Shown here: in pieces, positions 34,156 to 48,423 of the stretch
Numbering within the stretch: the first letter of the stretch is position 1
Layout: each line of letters opens with the position of its first letter
Source: Lantana camara
Taxonomy: Eukaryota > Streptophyta > Magnoliopsida > Lamiales > Verbenaceae
Direction of reading: 5' to 3'
DNA length: 64,000 nt
NCBI GenBank assembly: GCA_037501455.1
Contig: CM074856.1
Coordinates: forward strand, 94,686,001-94,750,000
The notes under the pieces: model-generated
What the model was told of the DNA's origin: nothing
The model's input: the letters and a program-made list of their open reading frames with translations, nothing else
Databases searched by the model: none
Translations under genes and position numbers: made by a program

Positions 34156-35810
34156 CTTGTTCCTCCGGGATGTATCGAATACCCTGACCGATGGGCTTCC
34201 TAAAAAACAATCCTTTTTAACTCTTCCGGGACAACAACTCTATTCTTGAATCTTAAAAGTCCCGTATCATCAAACCCAAACGGACACTCTGAATCAGCTC
34301 GAGCTTTCCCAGCTAATTTCTGAACCTCGGGATCAATCCTCTGAGCATCAAATAACCTCTGTTTAAGATCTGGTCGAACCGTAATATTCCGAATACTAGC
34401 CCTCAATCTGAACAACTCATTCTCATCTCCAATTTCCACTTTCACATCGGACACACTAGTTTTCCTACTAAGTGCATCCGCGACCAAATTGGCTTTGCCG
34501 GGATGGTATCGGATTGTACACTCATAATCCGCCAAAAGTTCCATCCAACGCCGTTGTCTCTTATTCAATTCCTTTTGCGAGAATAAGTATTGGAGACTCT
34601 TGTGATCGGAGAAGACCTCGAACGAATTTCCATAAAGATAGTGTCTCCACTTACCTAGAGCAAAGATCACTGCCGCTAATTCCAAATCGTGAGTGAGGTA
34701 GTTCTGTTCATGCTCTTTCAATTTCCTTGAGGCATAGGCGATTACTCTTCCATTTTGCATCAACACACATCCCAAACCTTCCTTTGAGGCGTCCGTATAA
34801 ACTGTATATCCTTCTGTACCTTCGGGAAGTGCTAATACAGGAGCGGTGGTCAACTTCTCCTTTAAAAGTTGAAAGCTAGCTTCATATGCCTCGTCCCACT
34901 CAAACTTAACCGTTTTCTTAGTCAATCGGGTTAAAGGAGCTGCAATCTTTGAGAAATCCTGAACTAATCTCCGATAGTAGCCTGCCAAACCCAAGAAACT
35001 CCTTACTTCTGAAGCATTTTCGGGCTTTTCCATTGAACAACCGTCTCAATCTTAGAAGGGTCTACTTCCAAACCTTTCCTTGAAATAATATGACCCAGAA
35101 ATGCTACCCGATCAATCCAGACCTCGCATTTGCTAAACTTAGCATACAACCGATGCTCTCTTAAGGTATCCAACACAATTCTGAGATGCCTTACATGATC
35201 CTCCGGAGTTCTCTTCCCGGATCTTCAATTGATAATATCCTTGTCTCAAATCCAATTTTGAGTATATCCCAGAACCTTGTAACATGTCGAATAAATCCTC
35301 AATATGGGGCAAAGGATACTTATTCTTTATAGTCATCCGATTAAGCTCCCGGTAATCTATACACATTCTTAAGGTTCCATCCTTTCTTAACAAAGAGAAC
35401 CGGAGCACCCCAATGTGACGAACTTGGCCGTATATCTTCAACTTTGAGCAATTCCTCTAATTGAATCTTTAACTCTTTCAATTCAGCCGGATATTCTTTC
35501 CCTTCAATCAAAACTGAACACTCCCGAATCAACTGATCTGTCTGAAGACTACCACCCAGTGGCGAACTCACCAAATAACAAGTAGAAAAAAAAGAAAATA
35601 ACAGGCAAGCACAGAATAGCAACTAAGTCACAAGAAATAAAGGAATGCGTGGCACCCGAATCAAAGAGTGCATGAATGCTCATGTTATGTATGCATAGGG
35701 TACCTTCTACGATTGCTGTGGGATCGATCTCTGCATCTTGCTCTTCACCTTCGAGGGCGTAAGCACGAGCCTGAATCATTGGCCTTTGAACTCCCTTTTT
35801 AAATCCCGGA
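34156..35810 (-). pseudogene. Protease-RT-RNase H remnant, unit 2
   Basis: Protease DSGATHSF at 35662. It has the same two deletions and the same frameshifts as unit 1, with the RT active site absent. The RNase H stretch is better than in unit 1 (open 34200-35033, including [20 protein letters not shown]), but a private one-base loss near 35024 cuts it from the RT thumb. Confidence 0.87.
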
Positions 35811-36886
35811 TTCTTGTCGGGGCATGTATCCGCCATATGATCAGCTTTTCCACATATTAGGCATAAACCCAACCTCTTCCAGCATTTGTGATAGTTGTGA
35901 GTTGGCCCTCCACAATATGTGCATGGTGGCTTGGACAATCATGCTTCACTTGGAATTTGTCGATCTGAAGATGTTACGGGTAAAGCCTTTGGAGCTTGGG
36001 AAGCTTGTCCTCCCATTCATGGTCTCTTGAAAGGACCTTTGGGTGGAGGAGTAGCTTGAACCATAGGTCGCTTTCCCGAACTTGTTCCAGAACCTCGCCC
36101 CATCGGTGGCCTAAAAATCGGATCTTTCTTCTTATACTCCTCTTTTTGGACGAGAGCCCTTTGTACCGTATCGGCAAAAGACTCGAAATTGTGACCCGCC
36201 TGACCGTGTCTCAAATCCTGTCTTAACCCCGCAATGAACTTCCTTGACTTTCTCTTCTCATCCCGGGTGACGTGAGGAGCATATTTCCCAAGCCTATTGA
36301 ATACGGCGAGATATTGAGTCACCGTACGCGTACCTTGCTTTAGATCCATGAATTCTTGCTCCTTCCTCTCTCTTACTACTTCCGGTACAAAGCAGTCTCT
36401 GAATTCTCTCTTGAAAACCTCCCAAGTCACTTCCTCTTCATCCACTTCAAGTTTCTCTCTAGTTCGTTCCCACCATTCATATGCATCTCCATCAAGTTGG
36501 AATATAGCAAATTGAGCTTTCTCTTGCGTGGTGAATTGTCGGACTCCAAATATCCTCTCTAATCGTATCAACCAACCCTCCGAGACCGCATCGTCAATAG
36601 AACCAGAAAATCGAGGGGGGTTGTAGCTCAAAAACACCCCATGAGGATCTCTATTGTTATGGTTTAGTGGAGGAGCTTGTTGTTCTGCTTGTTGTGGTGG
36701 GGGAGCTTGAGCCCTCCGATGCTCTACATAATTGAAAACCGCTTCCATAAAATTCCCCATGTCCATCGGTGGTGCTTGTGGTTGGGGTGGAGGCGTAGGA
36801 GATCGATCATGATGACGACGATGTCCGGGAGATCTCTCACGATGTCTACGTGGAGGCATCCTGTTCAAGAAATACTGAAAATGCAT
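35811..36886 (-). pseudogene. gag with zinc knuckles, unit 2
   Basis: The Gag core is open from ATG 36886 to a TGA at 36017-36019 (290 codons). The shared second TGA (35939-35941) then separates it from the two zinc knuckles. The capsid part is complete, with no private stop, so it could in principle still make a Gag core without nucleocapsid. Confidence 0.83.
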
Positions 36887-37074
36887 GCTATTTTTAGTCC
36901 ATGCATGCAAGTGCAATTACTTCGATCAAAATTCAAGATTTAAGGCACACAAGCACGTAAACAATGCATATGCAACACATTGACAAGTTGTTCCTAAAGC
37001 CGATCGACCTAACTGACTCAACACGACACTAGAGCCCGGGTTTTGCAACCCTAAGCTCTGATACCACTTAAGGA
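36887..37074 (-). other. Leader and primer-binding site, unit 2
   Basis: TGGTATCAGAGC on the minus strand at 37066-37055. Confidence 0.85.
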
Positions 37075-40000
37075 TGTAGCACCCGAGCGTAAGGTACCAC
37101 ATCCCCCGCACCGAGACCCGACCCGTATATGAAATGGAAGCCCATACACGTGCCAAATCCACGGCGAACGGGGACACAACACACACGCTATGCTAGGCGG
37201 GACTAACCCTTAAACCAATCAACTCAAGAATCATAAAATCAGAGTTAAAATAATACGCGGAAGCAAGAATAAATAGCATATATACAGTGAGCCACCAAGC
37301 TTCGAAAATAGATATACAAGAGCATTCAAATATTCAACGGCACTCACGGCCTACAAAACATCATAACGCTCCAAGCATAAACTATGATCAAATTCAAAAG
37401 TAGCAACAAGAGTATGAACATATGAGACTGAAAAGAAGTGCTAAACATAAATGCAAGACCTAGACGACTTGTATTCCCGCCTAGCACTCCTATTCCTGCA
37501 CAAAACAGCTGAAAACAACCGGGTTCAGTCTAAAAGAGACTGGAGGGTATAAAAACGGGGTATAATATATATTATATCGCATAAATTAAACACATACATG
37601 CAAGCCTAATCCCGTGTGAAGTTTGATAAGAATTTACCAAGTGGTTAAAACAAAAGAAAACATCAACGGGATTACGACGTTCATTTTCATTCATAATTGT
37701 TCATAAGGGTTTAAGCTCGGTGAGTGAGCATGCACAATCTCCAACCTTCTCCTCGTGTAATCATATCATAATTATTGGTTGTCATACATATCTTTCGTGC
37801 ACATACATAAATGATCATAATCATACATATACACCTTCTTCCTCCGGGTGGTGGACAAGTTAGCTAGACCTGACCACCGGTTCATACATAATGGCTAGTG
37901 AGGTACATGAATCCTCAAAAGCCCGACTAGCATTTCCTCGTCAAAACTCCTAACGAGGTCCGTTTCGTCGTAATTTGGTTGGAACTAGTGTATGGGATCA
38001 CCGTCGGCCCTTGCCTCCCCGGATTGCCACATACACTAAGTCCCTGGGCCCGTGAACATAACATACATACAATCTCGCCAAAACATAAGGTAGGATTTCA
38101 TAATCAAAAGGGGTCATACGTTTGAAATCAGTTACCCAAAATGACTCGATTTATATAAATATACTATTTTGGCTTAAAACTTTGCACATAAGGGATTTAT
38201 AGGGTTGTTTTAACTAGTAGAAGAAAAACCCACCTTTACCAAAGCAAAATAAAGGCACAAGCGTCTCAATGCTCGCCCTCGTCTCCGACCAAACCCGAAT
38301 CTGTGCAAAAGAAAAGGTATGAGACTCAATGACCACATATGACGCTCCGCAATGAGGTGAATATGACATGAATGCATAAATGATCATATTATATCATAAA
38401 AATGTTCATGTGCACGATTAAGGAATTTAAATCATATAATCAAATCATTTGTTCATATAATTCATTCAATTTCATAATTTCATAAATTCATATGTTCATA
38501 TAAATTTCATAAATTCATAACATTCATAATGCATATCAATTAATTCAAGAATTCATTTAATAAGCATAACACATAATATTCAAATTCACATTTAGGAATA
38601 AAATAAATAAAACGTTCAATCAATAGTCGGTAATTAAATACGCGAAATGGAAATCAATTAATTTCTAGAATTGAATTAAATCAAATAATATTTAAAATAT
38701 ATAATAAATATATATAATATAATATATATGTATATATAATATAATAACATATGTATATACATTATATATATATATATATATACGTACACACACACAAACA
38801 TACCCATGCATGCATTATATATTACAATATATACATTAAAACATGCAACACTCCAACCATGCATGCAATTACTATAATACCATGCACACAATTCACAGCC
38901 ATGCATATACGCACACACATTACACAATTATACATAATATACATATATACGCATGCAATTACACACACACACAAGCATTTATATATAAATTATATATATA
39001 AGCCATGCATGCAAAACTCCATCAGTTCACGCACACACACACACAACACTAAACATAGCAGCCAAGCATTTAAACAGCAGTAGCAGCAGATCCTGGAAAA
39101 ACCAGCCCACACAACACCCCCGTTCCTCGCTGGAACGGGCAAAAATGGCACCCCCGTGCCACGCACCAGCAACCCCCTGGAACAGACAGCAAAACGCGCA
39201 GAAACAGGGCAGAAATTCCCAGCAAGAAAGAAGGCAACAAAGGCAGCTATACAAGGTACAAAATGCAGCATAAACTCAACAAGAACACACACCACAAAGC
39301 CACGAACTGGACAACAAAAGAAAAAAGGGAAAACAGCAGCTTTGATAGCTGGAAACCAGCGTGAAAACAGGGCCAAGCTTACGGAAAAACAGAGCATGCT
39401 TGCTCTCAGTTCATACGACTCAGATCAGATCCAAAAAGGCCAACAAATGTGCAGCAAAACATCATAAATCCAACACATAATTTAGTCCCAAACAAGCTCA
39501 CACAAGAAGGAAACCGTACGTGACAAACATGTGGGATTTCTCAAAAGATCATAAATGATATCTCATAAATATTTCAACCACCATGAAATCTATGACAATA
39601 AATGATGTGATGATGTCAAAAGAATCAATCTCAAGCTTGGAATCAATCAAAACCATTGAGAATCGAAGGAGATCAAGAAATTGCCCAAAATCCTCTATTT
39701 TCGGAAAAACAGTCCAGGATGAAGAAACCATGCTCAAATTCATGAATGAAAGGGTGGAAATGATCAGAATTAAACATATAATACAATCCTAAACTTACCT
39801 TGATGATTGGATGAAGTTTGGATGAGATTTGATCTTCAAAATCTCCAAGGTTGAAGGGTTATGGGACTGGAATGAGAAGCAGTAGCTTTGGCTGAATTTT
39901 TGGGGATTGTGTGAGGGTTATCTCGGTTAGGACTTGAAATATCATGATAGGTGGTTGAGTTAGGGTTTAAAGGAATCAAACCATGGTTAATTTGGTTATG

Positions 40001-40574
40001 GTTTGGATGAGATATGGCTCATTTTGTACAGTAAGGTCAAATTGGTCGCCGAATCGTATTTCGGTTGGATTTCGGAGGTTCAAACGACTTAGGAAAAATA
40101 TAAGGCTAAGTTTACTAAACTCGAATTTTCGTTAGGAGTTCAGCGGAGTTGACGGAACTCGAATCCGAGTTCCCGAGCTCAAGATATTAAATTCGGAACC
40201 AAGGGTACGCTAAGTGCTCGTTAGCCCCGATTTGGTTCCTCAAATCAAATTAAATTCATTAACAAATCAAATGAATTCGAAAATGTAAGCCGAGCATAAA
40301 ATCAGGTACATAACACATATATTTACGACATACTACAAATTCGTGGCATTTCAATATCATTTCATATAAGAACGATGCACAAAATGAATAATAAGCACAT
40401 TCCATGCAAAAATATAATTCCCATGCAAAAACATTTAAATAAATAAATTAAATCTAATATTAAATAAATTATATTAAACACGTAATTAATTAACTAAAAC
40501 ATGATTAATTAACATAACATATAATTAGCATAATCATTAAATTAATACTAATATAAATGAACGTATACATATAT
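37075..40574 (-). repeat. LTR3 of the array, missing its sense-strand start
   Basis: The left edge TGTAGCACCC is intact, but on the right the LTR breaks off at CGTATACATATATA and is joined to the last codons of pol. About 250 bp compared with unit 2 are gone, including the second TA microsatellite, the TGTAACG end and the polypurine tract. A second internal deletion near 39096 removes the first two hairpins of the cluster; the last two remain (about 39116-39171). It shares three variants with LTR5: a 10-bp deletion near 38521, CTCCGC near 38345, and ATATAAATTAT near 38988. Confidence 0.9.
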
Positions 40575-41809
40575 AACTTGGGGTGAAACCTTTTCATCTT
40601 ATCCTCCGTCTCCCACATAGCCTCTTCGGTTTTATCACTTCTCCAAAGAACCTTGACTAGTGGAATACGCCGATTTCGAAGTTCTTGAAATTTTCGATCC
40701 AATATCTTAATCGGCCTCTGAACGAAGGTGAGATCTGGTTCTAATTCCACTTCTTCAACCGGTAGAACCTCGGACTCGTCTCGAAAATAATTTCGGAGCT
40801 GTGAAACATAGAACACGTTATGAATTCCAGTTAAATTCGGAGGCAAGTCCAATCGATAAACCGTATCCCCAGTCTTCTCTAGAATCTCATATGGTCCCAT
40901 ATACCGAGGGTTTAATTTTCCTCCCCGTCCAATCCTTGAGAACCCTTTTCGTGGGGAAGCCTTTAAGAAAACCCTATCTCCAATCTCAAACTCCAAATTC
41001 TTCCTCCGAAGATCTGCATAACTCTTTTGTTGATCCTGAGCGGCCTTCATCCGTTGTCTAATTATCTGGACCTTATCAATAGCCTCTTGTACAACCTTAG
41101 AGGGTTTTTCTTTCTTTTCCCCTCTTTTAATCCCTTCTTGCTTGGTCCAATTCCATTCCTCCAAGTCCAAGAACAACGATGATCGACATTTACATCCATA
41201 AAGAGCTTCAAAAGGGGCCATTTCAATCGAGGCTTGATAGCTATTGTAGTAAGCAAACTCGATTAACGGCAACTGCTCATTCCACGAGCTTTGAAAGTCC
41301 AATGCACATGCTCTCAACAGATCCTCCAGATACTTAATCAACCTTTCTGATTGTCTGTCGGTCTGAGGATGGAAAGCTATGCTGAATTGAAGCCTTGTTC
41401 CCAAACACTTCTGTAATTCTTACCATAACCTTGAAGTAAATCTGGGATCCCGATCCGAGACAATACTAACAGGTACACCATGAAGCCTGACAATCTCATC
41501 ATTGTATCTCTTGGCCAACCTACTCACTTTATCGGACATCCTGATAGCAAGAAAATGAGCCGATTTCGTCAACCTGTCCTTGATAACCCAAATTCCATCG
41601 AAACCTCCTCTCACTCTTGGTAATCCCGAAACAAAATCCATAGCTATTTGTTCCCATTTCCATTCCGGGATAGGCAATGGTCGAAGTAGCCCCGATGGCT
41701 TCTGATGTTCTGCCTTAATCACTTGACAAGTCATGCAATGTTTCACGAAGTTGATAACATCCCGTTTCAATCCATTCCACCAATAGGATTGTTTAAGATC
41801 CTTATACAT
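40575..41809 (-). pseudogene. Integrase plus chromodomain, unit 3 (truncated, nonsense)
   Basis: The same gene as in unit 1, broken twice. A CAA to TAA stop follows SRLW at about 41417-41419, inside the integrase core between the second Asp and the Glu. The C-terminus after the chromodomain (FHPKL) runs straight into LTR sequence because of the boundary deletion, adding about 23 LTR-encoded residues before a stop at 40505. It shares GCKCRSS (codon change R to C) with unit 4. Confidence 0.85.
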
Positions 41810-43466
41810 CTTGTTCCTCCGGGATGTATCGAATACCCTGACCGATGGGCTTCCTAAAAAACAATCCTTTTTAACTCTTCCGGGACAACAACTCTATTCT
41901 TGAATCTTAAAAGTCCCGTATCATCAAATCCAAACGGACACTCTGAATCAGCTCGAGCTTTCCCAGCTAATTTCTGAACCTCGGGATCAATCCTCTGAGC
42001 ATCAAATAACCTCTGTTTAAGATCTGGTCGAACCGTAATATTCCGAATACTAGCCCTCAATCTGAACAACTCATTCTCATCTCCAATTTCCACTTTCACA
42101 TCGGACACACTAGTTTTCCTACTAAGTGCATCCGCGACCAAATTGGCTTTGCCGGGATGGTATCGGATTGTACACTCATAATCTGCCAAAAGTTCCATCC
42201 AACGCCGTTGTCTCTTATTCAATTCCTTTTGCGAGAATAAGTATTGGAGACTCTTGTGATCGGAGAAGACCTCGAACGAAATTCCATAAAGATAGTGTCT
42301 CCACTTACCCAGAGCAAAGATCACTGCCGCTAATTCCAAATCGTGAGTGAGGTAGTTCTGTTCATGCTCTTTCAATTTCCTTGAGGCATAGGCGATTACT
42401 CTTCCATTTTGCATCAACACACATCCCAAACCTTCCTTTGAGGCGTCCGTATAAACTGTATATCCTTCTGTACCTTCGGGAAGTGCTAATACAGGAGCGG
42501 TGGTCAACTTCTCCTTTAAAAGTTGAAAGCTAGCTTCATATGCCTCGTCCCACTCAAACTTAACCGTTTTCTTAGTCAATCGGGTTAAAGGAGCTGCAAT
42601 CTTTGAGAAATCCTGAACTAATCTCCGATAGTAGCCTGCCAAACCCAAGAAACTCCTTACTTCTGAAGTATTTTTCGGGCTTTGCCATTGAACAACCGTC
42701 TCAATCTTAGAAGGGTCTACTTCCAAAACCTTTCCTTGAAATAATATGACCCAGAAATGCTACCCGATCAATCCAGAACTCGCATTTGCTAAACTTAGCA
42801 TACAACCGATGCTCTCTTAAGGTATCCAACATAATTCTGAGATGCCTTACATGATCCTCCGGAGTTCTCTTCCCGGATCTTCAATTGATAATATCCTTGT
42901 CTCAAATCCAATTTTGAGTATATCCCAGAACCTTGTAACATGTCGAATAAATCCTCAATATGGGGCAAAGGATACTTATTCTTTACAGTCATCCGATTAA
43001 GCTCCCGGTAATCTATACACATTCTTAAGGTTCCATCCTTTCTTAACAAAGAGAACCGGAGCACCCCAATGTGACAAACTTGGCCGTATATATTCAACTT
43101 TGAGCAATTCCTCTAATTGAATCTTTAACTCTTTCAATTCAGCCGGATATTCTTTCCCTTCAATCAAAACTGAACACTCCCGAATCAACTGATCTGTCTG
43201 AAGACTACCACCCAGTGGCGAACTCACCAAATAACAAGAAGAAAAAATAGAAAATAACAGGCAAGCACAGAATAGCAACTAAGTCACAAGAAATAAAGGA
43301 ATGCGTGGCACCCGAATCAAAGAGTGCATGAATGCTCATGTTATGTATGCATAGGGTACCTTCTACGATTGCTGTGGGATCGATCTCTGCATCTTGCTCT
43401 TCACCTTCGAGGGCGTAAGCACGAGCCTGAATCATTGGCCTTTGAACTCCCTTTTTAAATCCCGGA
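41810..43466 (-). pseudogene. Protease-RT-RNase H remnant, unit 3
   Basis: It carries the family deletions. Private to this unit is one extra A near 42727 (CCAAAACC), which shifts the frame in the RT thumb, so the remaining RNase H frame is open only from MEVDPSKIE (42726) to 41854. The FIDD motif is absent. Confidence 0.86.
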
Positions 43467-44542
43467 TTCTTGTCGGGGCATGTATCCGCCATATGATCAG
43501 CTTTTCCACATATTAGGCATAAACCCAACCTCTTCCAGCATTTGTGATAGTTGTGAGTTGGCCCTCCACAATATGTGCATGGTGGCTTGGACAATCATGC
43601 TTCACTTGGAATTTGTCGATCTGAAGATGTTACGGGTAAAGCCTTTGGAGCTTGGGAAGCTTGTCCTCCCATTCATGGTCTCTTGAAAGGACCTTTGGGT
43701 GGAGGAGTAGCTTGAACCATAGGTCGCTTTCCCGAACTTGTTCCAGAACCTCGCCCCATCGGTGGCCTAAAAATCGGATCTTTCTTCTTATACTCCTCTT
43801 TTTGGACGAGAGCCCTTTGTACCGTATCGGCAAAAGACTCGAAATTGTGACCCGCCTGACCGTGTCTCAAATCCTGTCTTAACCCCGCAATGAACTTCCT
43901 TGACTTTCTCTTCTCATCCCAGGTGACGTGAGGAGCATATTTCCCAAGCCTATTGAATACGGCGAGATATTGAGTCACCGTACGCGTACCTTGCTTTAGA
44001 TCCATGAATTCTTGCTCCTTCCTCTCTCTTACTACTTCCGGTACAAAGCAGTCTCTGAATTCTCTCTTGAAAACCTCCCAAGTCACTTCCTCTTCATCCA
44101 CTTCAAGTTTCTCTCTAGTTCGTTCCCACCATTCATATGCATCTCCATCAAGTTGGAATATAGCAAATTGAGCTTTCTCTTGCGTGGTGAATTGTCGGAC
44201 TCCAAATATCCTCTCTAATCGTATCAACCAACCCTCCGAGACCGCATCGTCAATAGAACCAGAAAATCGAGGGGGGTTGTAGCTCAAAAACACCCCATGA
44301 GGATCTCTATTGTTATGGTTTAGTGGAGGAGCTTGTTGTTCTGCTTGTTGTGGTGGGGGAGCTTGAGCCCTCCGATGCTCTACATAATTGAAAACCGCTT
44401 CCATAAAATTCCCCATGTCCATCGGTGGTGCTTGTGGTTGGGGTGGAGGCGTAGGAGATCGATCATGATGACGACGATGTCCGGGAGATCTCTCACGATG
44501 TCTACGTGGAGGCATCCTGTTCAAGAAATACTGAAAATGCAT
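43467..44542 (-). pseudogene. gag with zinc knuckles, unit 3
   Basis: The Gag core is open from ATG 44542 to the shared TGA at 43673-43675. The second shared TGA is at 43595-43597. Both zinc knuckles are intact. There is no private stop. Confidence 0.83.
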
Positions 44543-44730
44543 GCTATTTTTAGTCCATGCATGCAAGTGAAATTACTTCGATCAAAATTCAAGATTTAAG
44601 GCACACAAGCACGTAAACAATGCATATGCAACACATTGACAAGTTGTTCCTAAAGCCGAACGACCTAACTGACTCAACACGACACTAGAGTCCGGGTTTT
44701 GCAACCCTAAGCTCTGATACCACTTAAGGA
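44543..44730 (-). other. Leader and primer-binding site, unit 3
   Basis: TGGTATCAGAGC on the minus strand at 44722-44711. Confidence 0.85.
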
Positions 44731-47700
44731 TGTAGCACCCGAGCGTAAGGTACCACATCCCCCGCACCGAGACCCGACCCGTACATGAAATGCAAGTCCA
44801 TACACGTGCCAAATCCACGGCGAACGGGGACACAACACACACGCTATGCTAGGCGGGACTAACCCTTAAACCAATCAACTCAAGAATCAAAAAATCAGAG
44901 TTAAAATAATACGCGGAAGCAAGAATAACATAGCATATATACAGTGAGCCACCAAGCTCCGAAAATAGATATACAAGAGCATTCAAATATTCAACGGCAC
45001 TCACGGCCTACAAAACATCATAACGCTCTAAGCATAAACTATGATCAAATACAAAAGTAGCAACAAGAGTATGAACATATGAGACTGAAAAGAAGTGCTA
45101 AACATAAATGCAAGACCTAGACGACTTGTATTCCCGCCTAGCACTCCTATACCTACACAAAACAGCTGAAAACAACTGGGTTCAGTCTAAAAGAGACTGG
45201 AGGGTATAAAAACGGGGCATAATATATATTATATCGCATAAATTAAACACATACATGCAAGCCCTAATCCCGTGTGAAGTTTGATAAGAATTTACCAAGT
45301 GGTTAAAACAAAAGAAAACATCAACGGGATTACGACGTTCATTTTCATTCATAATTGTTCATAAGGGTTTAAGCTCGGCGAGTGAGCATGCACAATCTCC
45401 AACCTTCTCCTCGTGTAATCATATCATAATTATTGGTTGTCATACATATCTTTCGTGCACATACATAAATGATCATAATCATACATATACACCTTCTTCC
45501 TCCGGGTGGTGGACAAGTTAGCTAGACCTGACCACCGGTTCATACATAATGGCTAGTGAGGTACATGAATCCTCAAAAGCCCGACTAGCATTTCCTCGTC
45601 AAAACTCCTAACGAGGTCCGTTTCGTCGTAATTTGGTTGGAACTAGTGTATGGGATCACCGTCGGCCCTTGCCTCCCCGGATTGCCACATACACTAAGTC
45701 CCTGGGCCCGTGAACATAACATACATACAATCTCGCCAAAACATAAGATAGGATTTCATAATCAAAAGGGGTCATACGTTTGAAATCATTTACCCAAAAT
45801 GACTCGATTTATATAAATATACTATTTTGGATTAAAACTTTGCACATAAGGGATTTATAGGGTTGTTTTAACTAGTAGAAGAAAAACCCACCTTTACCAA
45901 AGCAAAATAAAGGCACAAGCGTCTCAATGCTCGCCCTCGTCTCCGACCAAACCCGAATCTGTGCAAAAGAAAAGGTATGAGACTCAATGACCACATATGA
46001 CGCTCGGCAATGAGGTGAATATGACATGAATGCATAAATGATCATATTATATCATAAAAATGTTCATGTGCACGATTAAGGAATTTAAATCATATAATCA
46101 AATCATTCGTTCATATAATTCAGTCAATTTCATAATTTCATAAATTCATATGTTCATATAAATTTCATAAATTCATAACATTCAAAACATTCATAATGCA
46201 TATCAATTAATTCAAGAATTCATTTAATAAGCATAACACATAATATTCAAATTCACATTTAGGAATAAAATAAATAAAACGTTCAATCAATAGTCGGTAA
46301 TTAAATACGCGAAATGGAAATCAATTAATTTCTAGAATTGAATTAAATCAAATAATATTTAAAATATATAATAAATATATATAATATAATATATATGTAT
46401 ATATAATATAATAACATATGTATATACATTATATATATATATATACGTACACACACACAAACATACCCATGCATGCATTATATATTACAATATATACATT
46501 AAAACATGCAACACTCCAACCATGCATGCAATTACTATAATACCATGCACACAATTCACAGCCATGCATATACGCACACACATTACACAATTATACATAA
46601 TATACATATATACGCATGCAATTACACACACACACAAGCATTTATATATACATTATATATATAAGCCATGCATGCAAAACTCCATCAGTTCAAGCACATA
46701 CACACAACACTAAACACAGCAGCCAAGCATTTAAACAGCAGTAGCAGCAGATCCTGGAAAACGCAGCAAAAGAGATCAAGGAAAACGGGGAGACACCCCC
46801 GTGTCACCCTCCAAACCTAGACCGAGACACCCCCGTGTCTCGGTACAGCAAACCCAGCCCACACAGCACCCCCGTTCCTCGCTGGAACGGGCAAAAATGG
46901 CACCCCCGTGCCACGCACCAGCAACCCCCTGGAACAGACAGCAAAAGGCGCAGAAACAGGGCAGAAATTCCCAGCAAGAAAGAAGGCAACAAAGGCAGCT
47001 ATACAAGGTACAAAATGCAGCATAAACTCAACAAGAACACACACCACAAAGCCACGAACTGGACAGCAAAAGAAAGAAGGGAAAACAGCAGCTTTGATAG
47101 CTGAAAACCAGCGTGAAAAACAGGGTTAAGCTTACGAAAAAACAGAGCATGCTTGCTCTCAGTTCATACGACTCAGATCAGATCCAAAAAGGCCAACAAA
47201 TGTGCAGCAAAACATCATAAATCCAACACATAATTTAGTCCCAAACAAGCTCACACAAGAAGGAAACCGTACGTGACAAACATGTGGGATTTCTCAAAAG
47301 ATCATAAATGATATCTCATAAATATTTCAACCACCATGAAATCTATGACAATAAATGATATGAGGATGTTAAAAGAATCAATCTCAAGCTTGGAATCAAT
47401 CAAAACCGTTGAGAATCGAAGGAGATCAAGAAATTGCCCAAAATCCTCTATTTTCGGAAAAACAGTCCAGGATGAAGAAACCATGCTCAAATTCATGAAT
47501 GAAAGGGTGGAAATGATCAGAATTAAACATATAATACAATCCTAAACTTACCTTGATGATTGGATGAAGTTTGGATGAGATTTGAGCTTCAAAATCTCCA
47601 AGGTTGAAGGGTTACGGGACTGGAATGAGAAGCAGTAGCTTTGGCTGAATTTTTGGGGATTGTGTGAGGGTTATCTCGGTTAGGACTTGAAATATCATGA

Positions 47701-48172
47701 TAGGTGGTTGAGTTAGGGTTTAAAGGAATCAAACCATGGTTAATTTGGTTATGGTTTGGATGAGATATGGCTCATTTTGTACAGCAAGGTCAAATCGGGT
47801 CTCGTTAGCCCCGATTTGGTTCCTCAAATCAAATTAAATCCATTAACAAATCAAATGAATTCGAAAATGTAAACCGAGCATAAAATCAGGTACATAACAC
47901 ATATATTTACGACATACTACAAATTCGTGGCATTTCAATATCATTTCATATAAGAACGATGCACAAAATGAATAATAAGCACATTCCATGCAAAAATATA
48001 ATTCCCATGCAAAAACATTTAAATAAATAAATTAAATCTAATATTAAATAAATTATATTAAACACGTAATTAATTAACTAAAACATGATTAATTAACATA
48101 ACATATAATTAGCATAATTAATAAATTAATACTAATATAAATGAACGTATACATATATACTTAAAGAAATAA

Positions 48173-48222
<50 letters not shown>

Positions 48223-48390
48223 CGATATATATATATATTAGAATTAATAATATATTAAAATAAAATATAATAAAATAATATAATAACAATTTATAATAAA
48301 ATTAAATATGAAACACGTAAAAACAATTAATTCGCGCAAATAGTAAACACATACGCCCTACCTTTACGTCCGAAAAGTCGGGGCGTTACA
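44731..48390 (-). repeat. LTR4 of the array (3660 bp)
   Basis: Both ends are present. A private deletion of roughly 180 bp near 47797, compared with LTR2, removes the AACTCG inverted-repeat pair. The hairpin cluster spans about 46789-46915, its first stem weakened by GGTGAC to GGAGAC. The first TA microsatellite is short and the second long (48176-48219). Confidence 0.92.
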
Positions 48391-48408
48391 ATCTCTCCCC
48401 CTTAAAAG
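48391..48408 (-). other. Polypurine tract, unit 4
   Basis: Minus-strand CTTTTAAGGGGGAGAGAT abuts LTR4. Confidence 0.87.
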
Positions 48409-48423
48409 AATCCGTCCTCGGAT

